DNA of 64,000 nt from Bryobacterales bacterium (GTDB taxonomy: Bacteria > Acidobacteriota > Terriglobia > Bryobacterales > UBA6623). The stretch is taken from positions 17,725 through 81,724 of the forward strand of contig JAPPLB010000093.1 of NCBI GenBank assembly GCA_028819575.1, given 5' to 3'. The position numbers and the translations under genes are program-made. Positions 18,021-27,431 of the stretch are shown one piece after another (the first letter of the stretch is position 1; every line of letters starts with the position of its first letter). The notes below the pieces were generated by a model. The model was given only the letters and a program-made list of their open reading frames with translations, made no database searches and was not told where the DNA came from.

Positions 18021-18114
18021 GAGTATGATGATCTTTGGCGGCTACGAACCGATTCCTTTCAATAACATTCGGAGGAGCCCACACCGTGGCGTAGCCTCAT
18101 CGGCCCTCGCAATC

Positions 18115-20592
18115 TCATCGGCGGTGAAGCACGAGACAGGTCATGTCGTCCGCAGCCGCAGTGCCAGCCGAGAAGTTCCCGATCTCTGACCAGACGTGGT
18201 TCACGATGTCTTCAGGTGATCGCCCGGCGGAACCATTCAGGGTCCCCTCCAGCCGCTCCTTGCCGAACAACTCCCCTTTGCGGTTTGTCGCATCGGTCAG
18301 TCCATCAGTATACAGAAACAGGGTTTCTCCCGGCTGAAGGGTCTCGCGCCTGCTCGCATAGCCGAATTCTTCCATCAGGCCCATCGCCAGTCCGCCGGTC
18401 ATCGGGAGTGGCCGTCTGGAGTCGTCGGGACTTATCAGATACGCAGGCTCGTGTCCTGCACAGACGTAGTCCACCACGCCGTTGTTGAGGTTGACCCTGG
18501 CGAGCACGCAGGTGACGAACAGGCCCATCGGATTCTGGCTGCACAGCCGGCTGTTCGCCTGTTCGGCGACCGCATCGATCCCAGCGTGCTCGGCGGACGC
18601 AGACTTGACCGCCGCCTGGGACGCCGCCATGAAGAGTGCGGCGGCAACGCCCTTGCCAGAAACATCGCCGACCGCCAGGAACAGCATCCCGTCCGACGGC
18701 TCCGCGATATCGACGAAATCGCCGCCGACCTGCTGCGCCGGAGTCATCCGCGCGTACGCTGAGAATGTCCCTAGGTCGGCGCTCCCTTCCCGCACCAGCG
18801 CGGCCTGCACGACCTTTGCCATCTTGAGGTCCTGATCGATCGCTTCCTGGGCGAGACGCAGGTGCTGATTGCTGGTTTGCAGTTCCTTGGTCCGTTCCGA
18901 CACCAATGTCTCGAGCTGTTCCTCGCGGTTGAAGACCTGAACCGTCATGTCCGAGAAGACGCGCGCCAGACTGCCGATCTCGTCCGATCTGCGACTTACC
19001 GATTCCATGTCTGCACGGTCCGGTTGCTCTCCCGACTCCACCTGCCGGGCGGCATCAGCGATGATTTCGATAGGGTGCGTCAGCAATCGAGTGCCGAAGA
19101 GCGCGGCAACGGCGGTGAGACCGAGCAGCAGGAACGCGATGAGGGCAGTGTTCCGCGCCTCGCCTTGCACCTTCAGCGCAATTTCGTCCAGGCTGACAGC
19201 GATGCCCAGACCGCCGATCAGGATCCCGCCGTCGTTGACGATCGGTGAGGCAACCCAGATACCGCGATCTTCGGGCGACAAGAGACTCAAACTCGCCGCA
19301 CTGACCACATGCTGCTGGTCCATTGCATCCTTCATGAAGGCTTCGGTGCGTTGCTCGAAGATGCGTTGTACATCCACCGTTTCCTCACCGGTTTGCAACT
19401 CTGGGCGAGGCGCGGCCGCCGCCAGCTCACGTTCGAGGTTGACGATCCAGAGCGCCTGAAGATTTCGGGAACGGACCAGGATGTCCGCCTCCTTCTGGTA
19501 CACGGAATAGAGCAGGTTGCCTGAACTGCTTTCGATAGGAACGCCGACCTGCACCAAACGCGGGGAGTTCTTCCTGGCGACCGTGACGTACTTGTAAGCG
19601 CTGCCGTCAGAGGCGTGCGGAGCTGTAGCGTGCTCCACAACCTGTTCCGATCCGTTCACCAAAACACCGAGATCCTTTGCGTGCGGAAGGTCGACCGTGG
19701 CTGTGCTGCCCTGCGGCAGGCTGGAATAAATGGCGTAGACTCCGCTCGCGTCAGTAACGCGAATCTCGCCAATGGCGGTGGAATCGACGATACTCCTCAA
19801 TCTGAGGTCGAGATCGTCCTTCGTCCAAGAAGCTGCCTCCGCAGCAGAGACGAAGTGATCCAACATCGTGGCTTGCACCCTCATATGCTGGCCCAGGATG
19901 CCCTCAATGACTGCCGAGACATCTGCCCGCTGCGAGGCGTAGACGTTGGTAAGAATCTCCTGTTCGCCGAACGCCAGCGCATTACCGACCTGCACGATCC
20001 TCGGCTTGTCGACGCCTCCGACGCCGACGTACTTGTAAACCTCCTGGTCGATCTCCCGCACCTGCGCCGGTTGCGTGATGAAATCGTCGCCATCCAGAGG
20101 CGCATCAAGTAGAACGTAGAACTTCGACGCCTGCGGCTGCACGGCAGGATCGGGATCGAAACGGAAGGGCACCGGAACGCCAGCCTCGTCCCGCACGTTG
20201 GTTAGATAGGAAAAGCCCTCCTCGTCGGTGATCCAGAACTCGTCGAGCACCGTCTCCTGGGTGATTTCATCCAGAATCCTGTTGATGCGGGGCGGGTTGT
20301 ACCCGGCGGCTTCAGCAGCTTCCGTGAGATGGGCAGCGATGCGCGCCTGCGCTGTCATCGGGCCGTCGAGCGTCGCGTCCAACGTGCGCGCAACATTGGC
20401 AAGCGAGATTTCGCCCATTTCGGCGAAGCTCCCGGAAAGCAACTCCGCCAGATGCACTGCTGCGGCTTCCGCCTCGTCACGCAAAGCCGATGCGGTGTTA
20501 TAGAGAAGAGTCGCAGAAGTCGTCAGGACCGCAACGGTCAATATTCCCGCAAGCGCGATAAACACACGTGCCGCTAGGCGTAACCGTTTCAT
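18115..20592 (-). CDS. Membrane sensor with HAMP and SpoIIE-type PP2C phosphatase
   Basis: The 825-residue protein starts with a membrane helix (about 10-30), a large extracytoplasmic region of two related sensor segments (each with a KYVxVxxxxxPRxVQVG motif, near residues 187 and 335), a second helix (about 480-500), a HAMP linker, a coiled coil and a SpoIIE phosphatase domain. Metal-binding aspartates are seen in GGDFVDI, GDVSGKG, YTDGLTDATN and ADDMTCL. It likely senses an external signal and dephosphorylates the STAS protein. The duplicated KYV..PRxVQVG block suggests a tandem Cache-like sensor. Confidence 0.88.
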   Translation of the reverse strand: MKRLRLAARVFIALAGILTVAVLTTSATLLYNTASALRDEAEAAAVHLAELLSGSFAEMGEISLANVARTLDATLDGPMTAQARIAAHLTEAAEAAGYNPPRINRILDEITQETVLDEFWITDEEGFSYLTNVRDEAGVPVPFRFDPDPAVQPQASKFYVLLDAPLDGDDFITQPAQVREIDQEVYKYVGVGGVDKPRIVQVGNALAFGEQEILTNVYASQRADVSAVIEGILGQHMRVQATMLDHFVSAAEAASWTKDDLDLRLRSIVDSTAIGEIRVTDASGVYAIYSSLPQGSTATVDLPHAKDLGVLVNGSEQVVEHATAPHASDGSAYKYVTVARKNSPRLVQVGVPIESSSGNLLYSVYQKEADILVRSRNLQALWIVNLERELAAAAPRPELQTGEETVDVQRIFEQRTEAFMKDAMDQQHVVSAASLSLLSPEDRGIWVASPIVNDGGILIGGLGIAVSLDEIALKVQGEARNTALIAFLLLGLTAVAALFGTRLLTHPIEIIADAARQVESGEQPDRADMESVSRRSDEIGSLARVFSDMTVQVFNREEQLETLVSERTKELQTSNQHLRLAQEAIDQDLKMAKVVQAALVREGSADLGTFSAYARMTPAQQVGGDFVDIAEPSDGMLFLAVGDVSGKGVAAALFMAASQAAVKSASAEHAGIDAVAEQANSRLCSQNPMGLFVTCVLARVNLNNGVVDYVCAGHEPAYLISPDDSRRPLPMTGGLAMGLMEEFGYASRRETLQPGETLFLYTDGLTDATNRKGELFGKERLEGTLNGSAGRSPEDIVNHVWSEIGNFSAGTAAADDMTCLVLHRR

Positions 20593-20886
20593 TGTTTCAG
20601 TCCGAGGAAGACATGGCCGGTGGGCCTTCGGTCATGTCGCTTCCGAGAATAGGTGTCCTCCTCCGGGATCGCCGCAATTTCCCGGAGCCGTTCTGTAGAG
20701 ATAACTATTGTATACGCAAATCTTTCGTTGCGCTTGGCCCAGCGGGCAGTAATCAATCGGATGCACGCTACAACATCTCAAGCAAACTCCAAGGAGTGAC
20801 AGCTCAATGGAATTGGTAATAGACATTCCTTGTTACCGGATCTCCTCTGTCGGCGGGTAAAGACAAGTCACCACCAGCCAATCTAC

Positions 20887-23163
20887 TCATTTGGGCGTAC
20901 TTCCGTACCGCAGGACATCAGAAATCCGGATTTCACCGATTTGTCCAAAGAAGTTCCCAAAGCCCAGATAGTTGAAGCCTCCGCCGTATTTGGCATAACC
21001 ATCCAAACGCGTCGTGACACTGAACTGGGCGTCGTGCTGACGGTTGTTGACCAATCTCCGTCCGTCCGGGCTCTTCATCCGCCAGATGAGTCTGCCATCC
21101 AAGAACAGTTGGTGCAAGTCATCGGCGTAGTTATATTGCCACGCCACGTGATGCCACTCGATATCCGAAATCCCGGCATCGGTCAGTTCACCGACGACGC
21201 CCTCGGGACGCTTCCACGGATGCAGATCCATCAACGCCTGATCCGGTTCGGCGCCCAGGAAGTGAACCCCCACAGCCATGCTTCCGTCGGGCGAGTCGCT
21301 GTCGGACAAATAGAGTTCCCACACGCCGCGTTCCGTGTTGTCATATGAACCCATGATGTGACCGTAGTCGAACGGTTGATTATGTTCCCGTAGTCGATCA
21401 CCGAACGCCCGAAACGGCCCACCGCGCCGCACCCAGGCCTCGACCGTCCAGGCCTCAGTGCAGGTCTTCAAGTCGAGCTTCGGGTTGCCTTTCCCTGTTA
21501 TCACGAAGCCATGCTCTCCATGACCGACAAACTGTGGAAAGCGGCCTTCGCGACCCGGCCAGGATATGCGGCGATCGCCACCCATATTGGTCCAAGTCAG
21601 GGTCAGCTCTTCATCGCCCATGAGGTCTTTGATGAACCGGCCGTTCGGGCCCTGCCAGTCATAGAGGACAACCGTGTTCTCATCGGGCTTGATCGTTCGT
21701 AGCTTCTTTGGCAGCACCTTGAGCAGCAGGGCCTGCCGCAGTTGCAGTCCGTTCGCATCGGTAAGTTGAACAGCAAACTTCGCCCATTCTTGTCTCAAAG
21801 GCACTCCCGACAGGATGCCCGTCTGAGCATCAAGGGAAATTCCTTCCGGCAGGTTGCCCGCTGAGACCTGCCACCGCAGGGGTTCAGCAGCGTGTACTGT
21901 TTGCAGAGACGCTCGATAGGCCGAGCCTGAGAACGAGGGGGGCAGAGACTTCGTCACGATCCTTCCGGGAGCCACGGTGATCGCGAAAGTGTGCTGATCG
22001 GATTTACCCGAAGAATCCTCGGCTTCGATCGTCGCCTTACGGTCTTCGACGATTTCCTGTGGGTGTCCCTGAATCGCACCACGTATAGGGTCGAGAGTCA
22101 ACCCTCGCGGCAAAGCACCTTCGATCAGCTTCCAGGCCACTTTGCCCTTGGCCGCGTCCGTTGCCAGTTGAAACTTATAGGGCAGGTTCAATCCCGCCCT
22201 GGGAGGAGTCTCCCTCACAATGGCCAGTTCATGCGAGACGGGATATCGCATGATGCTCGAGATGCGCAACTCATCAATCTCGCCTTCGAAGTTGCCGAAC
22301 TCCAGATAAAAGGGAGGATCTTGGGAATGGATGAAGCCGCCCACCACAAAAGGAACGACGACGTCTGTGGCGTCGTTGATGACTTTCCCTTGCTGGTCCC
22401 CGGGAAATGGAAGCTGGACCTTTCGAACGACCTGTCCGTCGAGATAGAAGAAATGTGTCTGGTCCCGGTAGCGAAACTGCCAAGCCACGTGGTGCCATTG
22501 CTGATCGGTGATGTGCGCGGGGTGGGAGCCGGTATACCCCCCGCCTCGTTGATGAGGGAAGAGCAAGCCGCTGGTGTCATGGTTGGGGTCTTTCCTGCGC
22601 AGAGAGCCAATGAAACGCGCGACAGGGGTAGTCCCTTCTGACAAGGTAGGCCGATTCCAGAGGGCAAAGTTCCAGCCGCCGCGAAAGCCGATCGGCAGGC
22701 TGAATCCTTCATCATCTGTACCGGCGATGTTGGCGTAGGTGTCCCCGCCGTCTTCTCCGACGGGACCTGTGTAGCGTACCCAGGCCTCGATCGTCCATTC
22801 CCTGGTGCAACTGCGCAGGTGGAGCTTGTCGTTGTCGACCGGCCCCACGAGGACATTTCCGTCGTCCGCATGGCGTTCAAAGCGCGCAGTCGATCCAAAG
22901 CCCGCGCGCTTGCCCCATAGGCCCCGTTTTGCCCGAAGAGTCAGTTCCGGGTCGCCGAGAGCATCGTGAGTGACGTTCCCGCCGCCCTCATCGAAATGGT
23001 AGAGCACGACGGTGTGCTCGTCTGGAGTAAACGGAAGCCTCCACTCGTCGTCCGCTCCGGCCATCGAGCAAGCAAGAAAAACAGCAAGCAGATAGCGGGA
23101 GTAGTTCTGACTCAATAGTCTGACGAAGGTCTTACACGACTCAACAGCGGCCGGGGCTGGCAT
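20887..23163 (-). CDS. Secreted protein with two LamG-like lectin domains and Ig-like repeats
   Basis: The likely start at 23163 gives 758 residues with a signal (RYLLAVFLACSMAGADDE). Two concanavalin-like/LamG domains flank the protein: the first around residues 40-250 (TVVLYHFDEGGG, then WHHVAWQFRYRDQTHFFYLDGQ), the second in the last third (NTVVLYDWQG, then EWHHVAWQYNYADDLHQLFLDGR). Between them are two He_PIG-type Ig-like repeats with LPRGLTLDPIRGAIQG and LPEGISLDAQTGILSG. Such proteins bind or display carbohydrate outside the cell. An ATG at 23229 is the other possible start. No catalytic domain is seen. Confidence 0.75.
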   Translation of the reverse strand: MPAPAAVESCKTFVRLLSQNYSRYLLAVFLACSMAGADDEWRLPFTPDEHTVVLYHFDEGGGNVTHDALGDPELTLRAKRGLWGKRAGFGSTARFERHADDGNVLVGPVDNDKLHLRSCTREWTIEAWVRYTGPVGEDGGDTYANIAGTDDEGFSLPIGFRGGWNFALWNRPTLSEGTTPVARFIGSLRRKDPNHDTSGLLFPHQRGGGYTGSHPAHITDQQWHHVAWQFRYRDQTHFFYLDGQVVRKVQLPFPGDQQGKVINDATDVVVPFVVGGFIHSQDPPFYLEFGNFEGEIDELRISSIMRYPVSHELAIVRETPPRAGLNLPYKFQLATDAAKGKVAWKLIEGALPRGLTLDPIRGAIQGHPQEIVEDRKATIEAEDSSGKSDQHTFAITVAPGRIVTKSLPPSFSGSAYRASLQTVHAAEPLRWQVSAGNLPEGISLDAQTGILSGVPLRQEWAKFAVQLTDANGLQLRQALLLKVLPKKLRTIKPDENTVVLYDWQGPNGRFIKDLMGDEELTLTWTNMGGDRRISWPGREGRFPQFVGHGEHGFVITGKGNPKLDLKTCTEAWTVEAWVRRGGPFRAFGDRLREHNQPFDYGHIMGSYDNTERGVWELYLSDSDSPDGSMAVGVHFLGAEPDQALMDLHPWKRPEGVVGELTDAGISDIEWHHVAWQYNYADDLHQLFLDGRLIWRMKSPDGRRLVNNRQHDAQFSVTTRLDGYAKYGGGFNYLGFGNFFGQIGEIRISDVLRYGSTPK

Positions 23164-23229
23164 GTCGTTCCCGGTGACTCTAATGAAACGATAGGTGAAG
23201 ATCTTGGCGGCGCCAATGCAAGTCATCAA

Positions 23230-23388
23230 CTCTGCCGGAGACGGAATACCAGGCGCCGGGTTTGAACAGCCACTTGAGCAGGGTGGGCTTGTCCACTCAA
23301 TGCATCACCACTGCAACAGGATACTGTTACTCATAGTTTTTCTCAATAGCGATACCAGCCGTGCATTTTCTATCTGTCGACCTCCACC
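23230..23388. other. Intergenic stretch upstream of the LamG gene
   Basis: Nothing recognised before the MITE-like element. Confidence 0.4.
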
Positions 23389-23597
23389 CTAGCCTGCATT
23401 TCTCACCACCCGACGGCCGAAGCACACGATACGACCGCCAGGACTTCGTTGCGCTTGCTTGCCGTGCTCAACGTACGGTTCAAGTACGCCTGCGCGCGCC
23501 AAGCGGCTCGCGCCTTTTTCCTCCGCCCGGCTTGCGCCTAGTCCTGACGGCCCTCTCACGCACTTCGCCTCGCCGCGTGGTGAGAAATGCAGGCTAG
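23389..23597. mobile_element. MITE-like element, full copy 1 (209 bp, CTAG duplication)
   Basis: Ends are perfect inverted repeats (CCTGCATTTCTCACCAC and its complement), each flanked by CTAG. The 201-bp core contains no transposase. Two other full copies have exactly the same length (41393-41601, 47032-47240). Open frames inside it on both strands recur with each copy and are artefacts of the repeat. Confidence 0.85.
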
Positions 23598-23827
23598 CCA
23601 CTTAGTCCAACACGATCCGGCATGTTCCGCCACACGATGGCAACAACTCGCCGGGAAACTTGATATTCGTGTTCGTGGATGACCGTCAGTGTGAGGCAAC
23701 CGGCCTTGATGAAATGACCGAGGTGAATCCGATCAGACCGTGCGGACCAGCCCAATGCGCCTTTGCTCATGACATGGACGCCGCCGGTCTGGCCAAGTAT
23801 CTTAGCCGCAACGAGCGCTTGAGGCAC
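23594..23827 (-). pseudogene. Possible gene remnant
   Basis: The minus strand reads GGVHVMSKGALGWSARSDRIHLG and IKAGCLTLTVIHEHEYQ, which looks protein-like, but the frame has no start signal, ends in the MITE-like element, and further similarity appears to lie in another frame upstream. I do not recognise a family. Confidence 0.25.
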
Positions 23828-23928
23828 TGGCGGGTGAGCTTCAGTGATTCGGCCACGCGGGCGATCACTCGAAGATGCTCCGCAGCGAGGAGTGGAGATG
23901 GTGCGAGCGGAACGCCAAATCCCTGCCT

Positions 23929-25299
23929 CTATTGTTCTCCGAGAAGAGTAAAAGAACTGATACGACTCAGGAGATCGCCTCTACTGCGCGATAAACTGCT
24001 GATCTCACGTCCCGGCGACAGGCTGGTGATGACCGACTTGCCGATCAGGTACCGGCCTGACTGCGACTCATCCGTGGACTCCGTCCTTAGTCCCCAAATC
24101 GTGTGAAACGCCACGGGAGAACCTTCAAACGTTCCCAAATAAAGCATGTTGTGGCCGCTCAGGTTAAGTATTGTGCGGAAGGGTACGGCCGTGGATACAA
24201 TGCGCTCTTGCTTTTCTGCAAGCGAGAGTTTCTCAATAATCACATTTCTCCCTGCGCCAGCCTGTTTCCTCGAATTACGAGGAAGCGGTAAAGCAAACGG
24301 GAGGAAGACATCCAGGATCGTGGACGAGCAGTCGCGATGCCCGCCCAATCCACCCCATCCATAGGGCTGCCCGAGTATTTCATTGATCAACCGGGCGAGT
24401 TGATCCTCAGAGAACGGAAGAGGAAATAGAGCGGCATCCCGGTCCAGCAGACTAAAGCGTGTCAGCAACGCGCGACGTCTTACGTCCGCCACTGGAGCCA
24501 ATAGACTTACTTCAGATTCTGCTCTTGCAGCCATGGGCAAAATCATGCCGATCCGGCCTAGAAACAGGAAGCTTCCCTCGTTGCTTGAGATGGGTATCCG
24601 ATCTCGCCGTATTGCAGCCAAGTTCGCAGAACGGTACTTCGCGACGAACTCCTCGTCTACATACGCGATGTCGCCCGAATCGATCCAGCCGCAGGTATAG
24701 GGCGATTCCGCAGCGATAAATCGTCCGTCCCGGGAGATGTGCGACAGGAACAGAGGCGTTCCCGCCCACACCGCCGAATTCTGGTTGTAATCGAACGGAT
24801 ATCCTTCTCCCGCCTTGCGGAAGTCGTAGAAGAACGGGTCGGTTGAAGGCAGCGCGCGCATCGATGTGTTTCGGACCGTGATCCCGTAAGCGGATCGACT
24901 GGGATATTTGCCGAGTTGTGCGTTCGCCGTGACGGCTTCAAGACCGGAGGCGGTAACCTCCAAGAGGTTGGGACCAAAGATCGACTGTTTTGGAAATGAT
25001 TCAGCAGCCCAGCCGAACTCCTCAGCAGTACAGATCTCCGGCTCGGTTCGCTCCCATGGACCGTACCAGTAATCTTCAAACTCCCCAAGCCTACGCTCAT
25101 CGACTTGGAGAATCGGAGAGCCTCCGGGTTCCGCAAATGCCGTGGCATCCTGCGGAATTTTTTCCAGGTCATCAAGAGGGCCGGTCGATACCAGCGGTAT
25201 TTCATCAGGCGAGCAGCCGATGATCGACAAGAGTGCAACTGCAACCACAAACTTATCAGCCCGTGGCAAAAGCCCCCCTGCATTCAAGCGGCGATTCAT
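23929..25299 (-). CDS. Lipoprotein with SH3b and NlpC/P60 peptidase domains
   Basis: Starting at 25299, the 456-residue product has a lipobox (LLSIIGC), so it is likely anchored in the envelope. The N-terminal half contains an SH3b1-type wall-binding segment (ITVRNTSMRALPSTDPFFYDF, SPYTCGWI), followed by an NlpC/P60 domain with catalytic Cys in GHRDCSSTILDVF and His in SGHNMLYLG. This family cleaves peptidoglycan stem peptides, as in gamma-D-glutamyl-diamino acid endopeptidases of the SH3b1-NlpC type. No neighbour suggests an operon. Confidence 0.82.
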   Translation of the reverse strand: MNRRLNAGGLLPRADKFVVAVALLSIIGCSPDEIPLVSTGPLDDLEKIPQDATAFAEPGGSPILQVDERRLGEFEDYWYGPWERTEPEICTAEEFGWAAESFPKQSIFGPNLLEVTASGLEAVTANAQLGKYPSRSAYGITVRNTSMRALPSTDPFFYDFRKAGEGYPFDYNQNSAVWAGTPLFLSHISRDGRFIAAESPYTCGWIDSGDIAYVDEEFVAKYRSANLAAIRRDRIPISSNEGSFLFLGRIGMILPMAARAESEVSLLAPVADVRRRALLTRFSLLDRDAALFPLPFSEDQLARLINEILGQPYGWGGLGGHRDCSSTILDVFLPFALPLPRNSRKQAGAGRNVIIEKLSLAEKQERIVSTAVPFRTILNLSGHNMLYLGTFEGSPVAFHTIWGLRTESTDESQSGRYLIGKSVITSLSPGREISSLSRSRGDLLSRISSFTLLGEQ

Positions 25300-25422
25300 C
25301 CCGACTGAACTGCGTTGCTCCTCGGTCAAATATGTCCAATATGCCCCCTCGTCGCGTCTTGTCAGCCGGACGCCTCCCCGCTCTCGGTGCTACGCGGGGT
25401 TTTACCACGGACTGATATCTGA

Positions 25423-25875
25423 ATCCATGAGGCGACCCTACATCGTACACTGCGGAAAAGGGACTATCGGATCATCGACCAAGTCGTCCGGGTAGTCCCT
25501 CAAGCTGCTCCATTCCGGGGACAGCTTGGGCTCAAGTCACTCGTCTTCCAGCGCTGGTTCGGACGCGATGTGTTCCGTAACCGGGGGATGCGCAACCTGG
25601 ATATGCGCCTGCTGCGTCGATTTGCCAGCTCGAAGGGCTCGAGCCTGGAACTCTGGGTCGAGTTGTTCAACGCGTTCAACCTCGACAATGTCGATTTCGG
25701 CCGCTACAACGCGATCCATGGCCCGGGTCTTGACCTTGCGACGGGAGAACCGATAGGTCCGAACCCTTCGTTCCAGCGCTTTCGCGGCGCGGATGGCAGA
25801 TACGACTACAGCAACACGCAGGTCCTTGGAGTCGGCCCCTGGCAAGCACCAGTTGGCCTTCGGTTTTTCTTCTGA
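25423..25875 (+). pseudogene. C-terminal remnant of a TonB-dependent receptor-like protein
   Basis: An open frame after TGA 25420 encodes about 150 residues that match only the barrel end of Oar/TonB-type receptors: RNRGMRNLDMRLLRRF, then LELWVELFNAFNLDNVDFG, ending LGVGPWQAPVGLRFFF with the terminal aromatic. The plug and most of the barrel are missing and there is no start signal, so this is a truncated relic. Directly before it lies a TTTTACCACGGACTG stretch shared with the end of the second MITE at 60919. Confidence 0.6.
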
Positions 25876-26318
25876 CTCCGGTCGCTTTTCGAGTGGCGCA
25901 ACCGCTCGCCAGAGGCCGGCTCTCCATGCCATCTGAGGTGATTGCCGAAGCAATTCGGTAAGGGTAGATGTGGGAAAATGGAACGAGAAAATGCGCATAA
26001 GCGTGTTTTGCTGTGGACCTGCCGCCAAAAGAAAGCGAACTCAAGACTTGCAGGCACTTGAAACACCGCCTGTAAGATGCCTACTCGCCGGGAGATGCCC
26101 GGCAAAGTTTGATGCTCCAGACTCCGGATTGTCGTAGGCTTGCTGCCAGAAGGGTTCCTTGCCCCACGGCAGAGGCAGAGACCAGAAATCGAGCCAACAC
26201 GCACCGAACGTGAATTCCAGTAGCAAGCTCCATCCACGAAGGGAGCGAATGAGGTGAAAGTCGGGTTCGGCTCGACACCCGGCGGATCAAGGACTGACAG
26301 GCAAAGGACGAACATCCG
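25876..26318. other. Intergenic stretch before the ABC transporter
   Basis: Over 440 bases hold no gene with a start signal. A minus-strand stretch around 26041-26226 (FWSLPLPWGKEPFWQQAYDNPE) looks protein-like but no family is recognised and the frame breaks on both sides. Confidence 0.4.
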
Positions 26319-27431
26319 GTGAATCCAAACGGCAACGCACACGTAGAATTCGAGGGCGTCAGCAAAAGCTACGACGGGCAGACGGATGTGGTGCAGAATC
26401 TGAATCTGAGGGTGAAGAAGGGGGAATTCCTGACCCTGCTAGGACCGTCCGGCTCCGGCAAGACCACCTGTCTCATGATGCTCGCCGGCTTCGAAATGCC
26501 CACGGCAGGCAGCATCCGCATTGACGGCCGCTCCGTTCACAATCTGCCACCTCACAAGCGCGGCATCGGTATGGTGTTCCAGAACTACGCGCTGTTTCCG
26601 CACATGACAGTGAGCGGGAACCTCTCTTTCCCTCTGGAGGTGCGCGGGCTGAATCCGGAGCAGCGCCGCGAGCGGATCAGAAAGGCACTGGAACTGGTTC
26701 GTCTCGACGGACTGCAGGAGCGGCGTCCCGCCGAACTTTCCGGGGGCCAGCAGCAGCGAGTGGCCATAGCCCGCGCACTCGTATTCGAGCCGAGTCTCGT
26801 TCTGATGGATGAACCCCTGGGCGCCCTTGATCGCCGCCTGCGGGAGGAACTGCAATATGAGATCCGACGCATCCAGCGCAGCCTGAAAGTGACCATCGTG
26901 TATGTCACCCATGACCAGCAAGAAGCGATGGTGATGTCGGATCGCGTAGCCGTCTTTCAACAAGGGCGCGTCGAGCAAGTGGCTTCACCCGAAGCCATCT
27001 ACGAAGAACCGGAACGCCGATTTGTCGCCCGCTTTATCGGTGAAAACAACCTGCTGCCCGGAAAGGTCACCGCCGTTGAAGGTGACCTCTGCCAAGTCGA
27101 GATCGAAGGCGCTATCGTCAAGGCGTTCCGCGTGGCCCCGTGTCGTCCCGGCGACATGGTGACGCTAGCCATTCGTCCGGAGCGAGTGTGCGTTGCTCCA
27201 GATCCAGAGGTCTACAGCAACGAGCTGGAAGCCAAGATCGAGGACCTCGTTTTTCTGGGCGACCATCTCCGGCTGCGCATGAACGTGCACGGCAGATCGG
27301 ACTTCATCGTCAAGATTCCCAACATTGTGGGTCACGGCGCGGTGTTGGAGGGGGACCGGGTACGCATTGGTTGGACACCGACCGACTGCCGAGCTCTGGA
27401 ACCTGTTGGGGAGAAGGGAGTTACTCTTTGA
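26319..27431 (+). CDS. potA: Polyamine-type ABC transporter ATPase (PotA-like)
   Basis: The 370-residue ATPase starts at GTG. It has Walker A GPSGSGKT (near residue 43), Q-loop FQNYALFPHMT, signature LSGGQQQR, Walker B LVLMDEPLGALD and H-loop VTHDQQEA, then a C-terminal TOBE domain (NNLLPGKVTAVEGD, LAIRPERV). This layout is that of PotA/FbpC-type importers. It heads a four-gene operon with binding protein and two permeases. Polyamine as substrate is inferred from the partners. Confidence 0.88.
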   Translation: MNPNGNAHVEFEGVSKSYDGQTDVVQNLNLRVKKGEFLTLLGPSGSGKTTCLMMLAGFEMPTAGSIRIDGRSVHNLPPHKRGIGMVFQNYALFPHMTVSGNLSFPLEVRGLNPEQRRERIRKALELVRLDGLQERRPAELSGGQQQRVAIARALVFEPSLVLMDEPLGALDRRLREELQYEIRRIQRSLKVTIVYVTHDQQEAMVMSDRVAVFQQGRVEQVASPEAIYEEPERRFVARFIGENNLLPGKVTAVEGDLCQVEIEGAIVKAFRVAPCRPGDMVTLAIRPERVCVAPDPEVYSNELEAKIEDLVFLGDHLRLRMNVHGRSDFIVKIPNIVGHGAVLEGDRVRIGWTPTDCRALEPVGEKGVTL

